In this document: one piece after another, positions 57,870-64,000 of the stretch
Layout of the letters: each line of letters starts with the position of its first letter
Position numbering within the stretch: position 1 is the first letter of the stretch
Assembly: GCF_019097595.1 (NCBI RefSeq)
Contig: NC_080717.1
Location: 1,558,501 to 1,622,500 of the forward strand
Source of the DNA: Hemibagrus wyckioides
Lineage: Eukaryota; Chordata; Actinopteri; Siluriformes; Bagridae
DNA: 64,000 bases
Reading direction: 5' to 3'
Made by a program: the position numbers and the translations under genes
Notes under the pieces: generated by a model
Told to the model about the DNA's origin: nothing
The model's input: the letters and a program-made list of their open reading frames with translations, nothing else
The model's database searches: none

Positions 57870-59739
57870 GATTGTACTACAGCAAGAGAATACATTTGGT
57901 TTAACTAATAGCCTGGTATTAATTAATTAATCAATTAATTAATTAATGTATTTGTTAAGTTTATTAATTAATTATTTTCTTAATTTATTGTATTGATTAT
58001 TATGTTTTAATTAATTAATAATTTAATTAAAATAAATTTTAAAATAATATATTTAATATTAAATTATTTAATTTATTTATTTATTCTCAAGATGATTATC
58101 TCCAGATATAACATTTTTTTACATTTTTAAACTCATTATTTTAATTTTTTATATATATTTTTTATATTTACTTCTAATTTACAATTTACTTCTATATCAC
58201 CTTCATGCTGAAATACCTGTATTTTAATTTAAGAAATAAAAGTTTCCATTTTTTTTTAAATTTCCTATTAAATTAAACCCTAACATATGCAAAAATGATT
58301 TAGAGGTTGCCACAAAAGGAGGAAATGCCGTTTACATGTAAAAGCAAGTGGAATAATTTTTTCCTGAACCACTTCCAGGTCTTTATTTGTGTTATGGGAA
58401 AGCCCCAGGATGACCTCATGGCCGGAAGTGACGTGTTCGGTTTTGTTATTTCCCTAGAACAAAAAAACGTCTCCAATACGTGGTTAAAGTTCATGCTTTC
58501 AGTGTGAAATTACACCAATTATCCACACATCACCTTCACCAGGGGTGCCAATAATCCTGCACCACTACTGCTAGAGCTGTTTACCGAATTGGCGTGGGTC
58601 CAGACACAGGTTCTTCCCCTCCAGTATAGTGGTGTTCTTGCAAATAGTCCAGATGTTGAAGTAGACGAAAACGGGCAGAGCGGTGAAGGCCGTCACTCCG
58701 AGCCAGGCCAGCATGAAGATATAGGTCAGCATGATGAACTGGGAAAAGCAGTGAGAGCAGGAATATTAGACCACATCCACTGCACAGTGTGGACCTGACA
58801 TAAATACTAATGATACACTTCACACAGCTGGGTGTGGCTGGGGGCGTGGCTTCCTTCTTTCATTCATGTGAAATCAAACAAAATCCAAAACAAAAACATC
58901 ACACTCACGACTTTCTTCACATTTTATAAATCAAGTCACAAGATCAGCTTTTTAAATAAATAAAGTAAGTGAATGAAGTGAATAAAGTGAAATTATTAAT
59001 GTTCTAGTCATTTTTGTTTAAATGTAAAGTAGATCTTTATTTTCTAAAGTTTTAATTTTATATTTTCCACTGTTGAGAATTCTGTGGGGTTAAAGGAACA
59101 GATCAAATCTGATCAGAGTGACCGGTTACATGACTGACTGACAAGTTCTTTCTGTACACAAAACTAAAACCTGGTGTTCCTCAGGGTTCTGTTCTAGGAC
59201 TGATTTAAAGTTTTATATATTTACATTATTCATAAACACAATGCCAAACCAAACCTTAAAAATAAACCCTAGCTTAATAAAGTTCTGGTGTTTGATCACT
59301 ATTGTTTTTATTTCTTTTTTTTAACTTTGTAAATGCTAATAAATTTGCTAAGCATTTAAAAGTAAATTCTAGTTCTCTTCTAGGACTACTGATTTTTTTT
59401 TCTTTATACAGTTTACTCCACTTCCTGGTGCAGTTTTTTGTAAACACAGTGTTATCCTGGTCGCTCTGCTGATGACACAGAGCTACATGAAGTTTTTATG
59501 TGCTACGCTGTAGGCGGAGCATTTTAATTAAAAGTAATTCATACATATTTATATCCTGATAAACTCCAGGGCGAGTCCGTACCCATGCGCTAACACAGCG
59601 GCCGCAGGCGGTGATCTTAAAATCTCCGTACAGATCTTTAATGGCTCCACTTGTAAAGAAACCCTCGACCATCAGCAGGATCCCGTAGACGAAGAAAGCC
59701 GAGGCGATGCCGTAGATCACGTACTTGATGATGTCGATC
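54534..59739 (-). CDS. gpm6a: Neuronal membrane glycoprotein M6-A, last five coding exons (5' end outside or beyond window)
   Basis: Four-pass membrane protein of the proteolipid (PLP/DM20/M6) family, enriched on neuronal surfaces, where it promotes filopodia and neurite outgrowth. Exons: 59,583-59,739; 58,585-58,738; 57,746-57,822; 57,588-57,653; 54,534-54,686. They give 201 codons plus 1 nt, corresponding to about residue 77 to the end of the 278-residue human protein, with consistent phases. The sequence follows M6-A and not M6-B or PLP (for example FKITACGRCVSAW, VTIGEEK, and the C-terminus RSKERLNAYT). The exons for the first helix are not seen between 59,740 and 64,000; the intron there holds a retrotransposon on the opposite strand. 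The a/b teleost paralogue is undetermined. Confidence 0.94.
55510..55523. promoter_or_regulatory. Weaker CTCF-like motif
   Basis: CCAGCAGGAGGCAG fits the CTCF core in a gpm6a intron, next to a long GT-rich tract. Motif match only. Confidence 0.25.
55565..55978. repeat. GT-rich cryptic microsatellite in gpm6a intron
   Basis: About 410 bp of TG repeats interrupted by TATG and TTG. Open frames across it are artefacts. Confidence 0.9.
56770..56895 (+). repeat. Inverted copy of the 57.25-57.37 kb module
   Basis: GACTGACAGAAAAAGATGAA, GATGCAGAACCGAGGATGG and TACGCCGAGGCCCCGCCCAC match the reverse complement of 57,250-57,345 with few differences. Both copies are preceded by (GA)n and GATCGAGAGA. 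Confidence 0.8.
57130..57412 (-). mobile_element. tRNA-derived SINE with unusual central insert
   Basis: Minus-strand head GGGCTGAGTGGTTAAAGGC and GGGTTCAAACCCCAG, and a tail with GGGCCCTAGAGCAGGGCCC. Between them are a (GA)n run and an 80-bp module that recurs inverted at 56,770-56,895. In a gpm6a intron. Confidence 0.55.
57588..57653 (-). CDS. gpm6a: gpm6a exon: first part of fourth helix
   Basis: 22 codons, LDMTFHLFVCALAGAGAAVI and AM, in phase 0-0. Includes the glycine/alanine-rich ALAGAGAAVIAM typical of M6 helix 4. Confidence 0.94.
57746..57822 (-). CDS. gpm6a: gpm6a exon: extracellular loop
   Basis: Encodes VVTIGEEKTLCTNSEYFSK and MCASKE, with the conserved loop cysteines. Human equivalent: IVTIGEEKKICTVSENFLRM. 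Phase 1 in, phase 0 out. Confidence 0.94.
58585..58738 (-). CDS. gpm6a: gpm6a exon: third helix and start of large extracellular loop
   Basis: Encodes FIMLTYIFMLAWLGVTAF (helix 3), FNIWTICKNTTILEG with an N-glycosylation sequon (NTT), and CLDPRQFG. Phase 0 in, phase 1 out. Confidence 0.95.
58739..59582 (-). other. gpm6a intron
   Basis: AT-rich, without repeats of note or coding evidence. Confidence 0.7.
59583..59739 (-). CDS. gpm6a: gpm6a exon: second transmembrane helix
   Basis: Encodes IDIIKYVIYGIASAFFVYG (helix 2), then FTSGAIKDLYGDFKITACG and RCVSAW. Only a few substitutions from human. Phase 2 in, phase 0 out, donor GCATGG|GTACGG. Confidence 0.95.
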
Positions 59740-59946
59740 CTGGAAGGAGAAGAGGAGTTACGCTTCCTGTAATAAACATGTTATCTGAATAATACTGAGG
59801 CATATTTAATCAAAATGGTATCACACACTCCAACTGTGGCTACCTTATGGACATTACCTTGTGGGCGTGGCCTTGTTGGTGTCACTAATCAACATGTCTG
59901 GTAATAATTTGCATATATTTGCATTTATATATATTAGAATTTGTTG

Positions 59947-60608
59947 TGTGACGGCGCTGCGCACACCGCCACACGCATGCAGAAAAGAGTCACTCCTCGC
60001 CCCCTCCCTCTCCCTGGAAAACACAAGCGGCAGGGATGCAGCACCCTGGACAGTGCCGCCCGCATAGACGGAAGCGGATCAGCACCATGGCTAGCGCCAC
60101 TAAATTGGAGTGCAGGGCGGAGCAGGAGAAAGCGTGCCAAAACACTCTGGGCCAATCAGAAGTGCCGCTAGACCATCCACCCTCCAGCTGAGCAGCACAA
60201 CAGAGAGGCTGGCCTCGCCAGCCCCAGAAGGTAGGGGGAAGCCCCCTGCTGGACTAATAGGGATGGTGTGTTTGTTTTGCAGGCAGCTCGGACTAAAGCA
60301 ACGCCTTCGTGGAACCACTGAAGCTCAGCCCCTCCTGGATCTGCACCTGCCGTCCCCAGCCGTTTTCAGCCTTCTCCAGGACGCTGCCACTGCCGTTAGC
60401 TCTCCCTGGCCTAGGTGCCCTTTCAGGGAAGAATCTCCTTAGTTGGTTACCCTTTTTTCTTTTTTGTCCCTTTTTTTTCCCCCCCCTCTGCTGTCCTGCT
60501 AACCTGAGTTCCTGTCTTCCCTACTTTCAGTTCGGATTAATTAAAAGCTGGTGTTGACGTGCTCCCGGGCTCTGTGTGTTGTTCTCTGTCCCCGCTCAGT
60601 GCGCTACA
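59947..60608 (+). repeat. 5' LTR of the Gmr1-like element
   Basis: Ends are set by TGT...ACA: TGTGACG at the left and CGCTACA at the right, a short imperfect inverted repeat, with a candidate primer site beginning two bases later. A possible polyadenylation signal ATTAAA is at 60,540-60,545. The left boundary could shift a few bases, since several TG dinucleotides overlap. The 3' LTR is not available for comparison. Confidence 0.65.
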
Positions 60609-60609
60609 C

Positions 60610-60626
60610 TGGTGGAGGATGCGGGC
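60610..60626 (+). other. Probable primer-binding site
   Basis: TGGTGGAGGATGCGGGC begins two bases after the LTR end with TGG, as expected for pairing to a tRNA 3' CCA. I could not assign the tRNA. It overlaps the gag start codon at 60,619. Confidence 0.5.
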
Positions 60627-61341
60627 AGGCGACGCAGAACAGGCTCCTGCGGTCAGCCTGGAGCACATTCTAAAGCACCTGCTAGAGACAAGTATCCACC
60701 AGCAGGAGGCTACACGGGAGCTAGCCCGGGGCCTGATAACCACCACTGAAGAGCTAAAGGAGCTCCGAAGAGGGCCCCATGCTGCGGCATTCCCTCTCCC
60801 AGACCCCGGCCACGCTGCCCGGCGCCTCCTCACAAAGATGACAGCAGAGGACGACGTGGAGGCCTTCCTCGAGACGTTCGAGCGTACGGCAGAACGGGAA
60901 GAGTGGCCACGGCGTGATTGGGCCAACGTGCTCGCCCCCCTTCTCACTGGGGCTGCCCAACTGGCCTATTATGCTCTCGAAATGGAGGAAGCACAGGACT
61001 ACGAGCTGGTTCGGGCTGAAATCCTCACCCGGTGTGGCCGATCTCCAGTCAGTGCGGCCGGGGACTTCCATAAATGGCGGTACGACCCCAGCACCAACCC
61101 CCGGGCCCAGATGGATGACCTCCTTCGCTGCTGCCGCCGGTGGCTACAACCAGACCAGCTGTCGGCCAAAGAGGTCACCGAGCGGGTGGCCATGGACCGG
61201 TTCCTGCGAGCCCTCCCTTCGGAGGAGCGCAAGGCCGTGGGGCTGCGTAATCCCACCTCCCCGAGAGAGCTCCTCGATGGGCTGGAGTGTGCACTGGCAA
61301 ACCTTGAGATCGGCCGGGACCTACGGAAGGCGGATTTCTGA
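60619..61341 (+). CDS. gag: gag capsid protein with SCAN-like C-terminal domain
   Basis: 240 codons from the ATG at 60,619 to a TGA at 61,339-61,341. The start is the first ATG after the LTR. The first 60 residues are helical and polar. The middle has a Ty3-type capsid core (VEAFLETFERTAEREEW, LTGAAQLAY). The last third (KWRYDPSTNPRAQMDDL, CCRRWLQPDQLSAKEV, MDRFLRALPSEE) resembles the vertebrate SCAN domain, which is known to derive from Gmr1 gag. No CCHC zinc knuckle is visible before the stop. The next domain continues in the same frame. Confidence 0.8.
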   Translation: MRAGDAEQAPAVSLEHILKHLLETSIHQQEATRELARGLITTTEELKELRRGPHAAAFPLPDPGHAARRLLTKMTAEDDVEAFLETFERTAEREEWPRRDWANVLAPLLTGAAQLAYYALEMEEAQDYELVRAEILTRCGRSPVSAAGDFHKWRYDPSTNPRAQMDDLLRCCRRWLQPDQLSAKEVTERVAMDRFLRALPSEERKAVGLRNPTSPRELLDGLECALANLEIGRDLRKADF

Positions 61342-62010
61342 CCCCCTCCCCGCCAGCCCCAGGGCACCAGGCTGCCAGACACAGGGTCCTATGGAGAGAA
61401 AAGGAGGCCAGAAGAGCGGCCCCCTCGAGGTCCTGTGGACGAGCCCATGCCTACCGAGCCCACCCCGCCAGGTCGGGCTCCAAAACCTTGGCTCGCTGGA
61501 TGTGTCCTGCATGCGACCACCATCCCGGAATCCCCAAGGGTCACCGTGGAGCTCAATGGCCGCTCCGTGCCTGCCCTGCTGGACTCAGGGAGTACCATCA
61601 CCCTGGTCCGACCCGGCGTTCTCCCCAAGACAGCAAAACCGGCAGGGATCATACCCGTCTCCTGTATCCACGGGGATGTCCGGTCCATCCCATCCGCTCA
61701 GGTCCTCATCCGGGGCCCAGCCGGGGAGTGGCCTGTCGTCGCGGGAGTAATCCAAAATCTCCCAGTCCCTGTGCTACTCGGCTGTGACTGGCCAGGGTTC
61801 TCTGCCACCATGAAGGGCCCCAACCAGGCGAGGCGGCCGCAGAGACCCAGAGCCCAGACAAAGCCGTCGTGCATGGCCCGCGGAGCCCCGGACCCAGAGC
61901 CTTCCTCCCCAGGTGAGTCTGAGAAAGAAGCTAATCCCCTGTCTTTCCTATCTCAGCAGGTCACCAGGGAAGGGGGTTTCGGACGGGAGCAGAAGAGGAT
62001 GACCGGCTGA
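61342..62010 (+). CDS. Retrotransposon aspartic protease region
   Basis: Same frame as gag, separated only by the TGA at 61,339. A proline/arginine-rich linker leads to the catalytic motif LLDSGST (Asp codon at 61,582), then VLLGCDWPGF, the second conserved patch of retroviral-type proteases. No ATG opens this region, so it would be made as a gag fusion by stop read-through, or the stop is a mutation. Ends at TGA 62,008-62,010 after a frame change relative to integrase. Confidence 0.75.
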   Translation, partial: PPPRQPQGTRLPDTGSYGEKRRPEERPPRGPVDEPMPTEPTPPGRAPKPWLAGCVLHATTIPESPRVTVELNGRSVPALLDSGSTITLVRPGVLPKTAKPAGIIPVSCIHGDVRSIPSAQVLIRGPAGEWPVVAGVIQNLPVPVLLGCDWPGFSATMKGPNQARRPQRPRAQTKPSCMARGAPDPEPSSPGESEKEANPLSFLSQQVTREGGFGREQKRMTG

Positions 62011-63128
62011 AGCACTGCTGGGTCCAAGTTCTGCAGGTAGAGGGTGTAAACACCCACCCAGTGGACCAGCTTCCCGCGGCGTATTTCCTCGTCAAGAGGG
62101 GATTGCTGTACTACCACACCGAACGCCGTGGGGAGCCATGTGACTTATTAGTAGTCCCTCACTCACGGACCGCCCTCCTCCTGCATCTGGCCCACACGCA
62201 TCCGCTGGGGGGCCATCTGGGCCCGCGTAACACCCTAGAGAAACTCAAGGACCGGTTTACCTGGCCTGGAATGCAGGCAGAAGTCCAAGCCTTCTGCCGG
62301 GCCTGTCCCAAGTGCCAACAGACAGCCCCCCAGAAGCCAGTGCCGGCCCCCCTCATTCCGCACCCCATTATCAGCGTCCCCTTTGAGCGGCTCGGCATGG
62401 ACCTCGTCGGGCCTTTGCCGGAGTCCGCCCGAGGTCACGAATACATCCTCGTGATGATGGATTATGCCACCAGATACCCCGAGGCAGTGCCACTTCGAAA
62501 AGCCACCTCCCGCAACATCGCCAGAGAGCTCCTCGCACTCTTTAGTCGGGTGGGAATCCCCAAGGACATCCTCACTGATCAAGGTACACCTTTCACCTCA
62601 CGACTAATGGCAGATCTGTGTCGGCTCTTACAGGTCAAACACCTGAGGATGTCCGTGTACCACCCACAGACTGATGGGCTGGTGGAACGTTTCAATCAGA
62701 CCCTCAAGAGGATGCTCCGCCGGGTGGTAGATGAGGAGGGGAGGAACTGGGACCTCCTCCTCCCCTACGTCCTCTTTGCTGTTCGAGAAATGCCCCAGGC
62801 CTCAACAGGCTTCACCCCCTTCGAACTCCTGTTTGGTCGGCGATCGCGAGGACTGTTAGATGTGGCCCGGGAAGCCTGGGAAGGACAGCACTCACCGTTC
62901 CGCTCTGTGATCGACTATGTCCAAGACATGCAGGCGAGAATAGACCGAGTGGGTCCTATCGTACGAGAGCATATGGAGGCAGCCCAAAGAGACCAGCAGC
63001 AAGCCTATAACCGGCCAGCCCAACCCTGGGAGTTTCAGCCCGGGGACCAAGTAATGCTCCTAGTCCCCAATACCGCCTGCAAGTTCCTAGCCAAGTGGCA
63101 GGGGCCCTCGAACAGGTGGGACCGGTAA
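61935..63128 (+). CDS. Retrotransposon integrase (placed before RT)
   Basis: Open in the frame one base behind protease from 61,935. HHCC zinc finger: HTHPLGGH ... CRACPKCQQ. Catalytic triad: D in GMDLVGPLPES (62,400), D in LTDQGTPF (62,577), E in DGLVERFNQ (62,685), giving the canonical D,D(35)E spacing. A C-terminal region with PGDQVMLLVP follows. The frame ends at TAA 63,126-63,128, just after a point where the expected continuation is shifted, so a small deletion probably broke the link to RT. Confidence 0.88.
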   Translation, partial: SPVFPISAGHQGRGFRTGAEEDDRLKHCWVQVLQVEGVNTHPVDQLPAAYFLVKRGLLYYHTERRGEPCDLLVVPHSRTALLLHLAHTHPLGGHLGPRNTLEKLKDRFTWPGMQAEVQAFCRACPKCQQTAPQKPVPAPLIPHPIISVPFERLGMDLVGPLPESARGHEYILVMMDYATRYPEAVPLRKATSRNIARELLALFSRVGIPKDILTDQGTPFTSRLMADLCRLLQVKHLRMSVYHPQTDGLVERFNQTLKRMLRRVVDEEGRNWDLLLPYVLFAVREMPQASTGFTPFELLFGRRSRGLLDVAREAWEGQHSPFRSVIDYVQDMQARIDRVGPIVREHMEAAQRDQQQAYNRPAQPWEFQPGDQVMLLVPNTACKFLAKWQGPSNRWDR

Positions 63129-64000
63129 ACTACCGCCTCCAACAGCCAGGTAAGCGCGCAGACACACAGCTATACCACATCAATATCCTAAAAAGGTGGT
63201 TGCCGGCCCAGCCGGCTGTGTCTGCGTTTGCTTCTGCCGCCACAGATCCCCAAGAGCGCACCTTAGTCAGGAGGGGAGAGGAGCTCTCGCCAGCCCAACA
63301 GCAAGATCTCACCGAGCTCATCGACCAATTCTCAGATGTGTTCTCGGCCACTCCAGGGCTCACGCAGTTGGTGCAACATGAGATAAAAACCCCTCCTGGA
63401 GCAGTGGTCCGCCAACGGCCGTACAGGGTCCCTGAAGCCCGACGTCAGGCTATAGAAAAAGAAGTGGAGCAAATGCTAAGAGATGGGGTCATTGAAGAGT
63501 CCAACAGCCCATGGTCCAGCCCCATTGTGGTGGTGCCCAAGCTGGATGGGTCCCTCCGCCTTTGTAACGATTTCCGGAGGCTCAACCAAATCTCAGAATT
63601 CGATTCCTACCCCCTTCCCCGGGTGGATGACCTCGTGGAGAGACTGGGGAAAGCCCGGTTCGTTTCCACCCTGGACCTCACCAAAGGCTACTGGCAGGTG
63701 GCCCTAACCCCAGACGCTAAACCCAAAACCGCCTTCACCACCTCTGGAGGCCATTGGCAGTATAGAGTCCTGCCCTTCGGCCTTCACGGGGCCCCAGCTA
63801 CCTTCCAATGCCTCATGGACGTCGTTCTCCGGCCCTATAAAGCCTTCGCTGCCGCCTACCTAGACGACATCCTTATCCACTCCTCCACCAGGTCAGACCA
63901 CCTCTTCCACCTGAAGGAGGTATTGAGCGGCCTCCGGAAAGCAGGACTGACGGCCAACCCCCGTAAGTGCCACCTGGGGCTGACCGAGGCACAGTACCTC
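63110..64000 (+). CDS. Reverse transcriptase, N-terminal part, open to window edge
   Basis: Continuously open from about 63,110 to the last base with no stop. A linker comes first (YHINILKRW, the usual end of a chromodomain-less integrase), then RT fingers (SNSPWSSPIVVVPKLDGS, LCNDFRRLN), LDLTKGYWQV with the first catalytic Asp, LPFGLHGAPATFQ, and the YLDD box at 63,857-63,868 holding the other two. Ty3/gypsy RTs usually have Y-V/I-D-D; Leu is tolerated. The rest of RT and RNase H lie outside. Confidence 0.9.

Larger units (their letters stand above)
59947..64000 (+). mobile_element. Gmr1-like Ty3/gypsy LTR retrotransposon, 5' part, cut by window edge
   Basis: Order on the plus strand: 5' LTR (59,947-60,608), primer-binding site, gag, aspartic protease, integrase, then reverse transcriptase. 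Integrase before RT is the Ty1/copia-like order that, within Ty3/gypsy, marks the Gmr1 group of deuterostomes. RT and integrase motifs are otherwise Ty3/gypsy. An in-frame stop and two frame breaks interrupt the coding, so this copy looks non-autonomous unless the stop and first shift are programmed. It sits antisense in an intron of gpm6a. RNase H, 3' LTR and target-site duplication lie beyond the window. Confidence 0.88.

Noticed and set aside
60914..61750. 278-codon plus-strand frame overlapping gag and protease
   Set aside because: Shadow frame: gag and protease motifs are in the other frame.

Overview
The window looks like nuclear DNA from a ray-finned (teleost) fish. It has multi-exon vertebrate genes with GT-AG introns, abundant CA/GT, GA/CT and ATT microsatellites, tRNA-derived SINEs, and a Gmr1-type Ty3/gypsy retrotransposon of a kind known from fishes. 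I cannot name the species. Three protein genes, all on the minus strand, were rebuilt exon by exon. Each exon junction was placed by splice sites, reading phase and remembered human homologues, and all phases agree.

Right to left (the direction of transcription): (1) gpm6a, the neuronal M6-A four-pass membrane glycoprotein. The last five coding exons (59,739 to 54,534) and a long 3' UTR down to about 51,825 are present. (2) lrit3, a leucine-rich/Ig/FN3 membrane protein of the retinal ON-bipolar synapse, complete in four exons (50,543 to 45,697, 622 codons). (3) egf, pro-epidermal growth factor: 21 exons from the signal peptide (43,287) to the transmembrane helix (9,110), 1,055 codons. Both LDLR-B propellers, all EGF-like modules and the six-cysteine mature hormone are there. 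Its cytoplasmic tail is uncertain; weak candidate exons lie at 6,552-6,645 and 2,436-2,555. lrit3 lying upstream of egf in the same orientation matches human 4q25. gpm6a next to them does not match the human arrangement.

The unusual feature is the egf introns. Intron 11 (14.1 kb) is almost wholly an array of 9-bp units, intron 19 (7.1 kb) is mostly 15-bp units, and a 1.6-kb array of 21-bp units starts inside the last transmembrane exon. All three unit lengths are multiples of three, so they throw up huge spurious open frames. Several 3' splice sites of the gene are built on (TG)n instead of a normal pyrimidine tract.

At the right end, on the plus strand and so antisense inside a gpm6a intron, lies the 5' part of an LTR retrotransposon: LTR, SCAN-like gag, protease, then integrase BEFORE reverse transcriptase. 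That is the Gmr1 pol order. It carries a stop and frame breaks and runs off the window. The left 9 kb is mostly intergenic, with a good CTCF-like site near 1,370.
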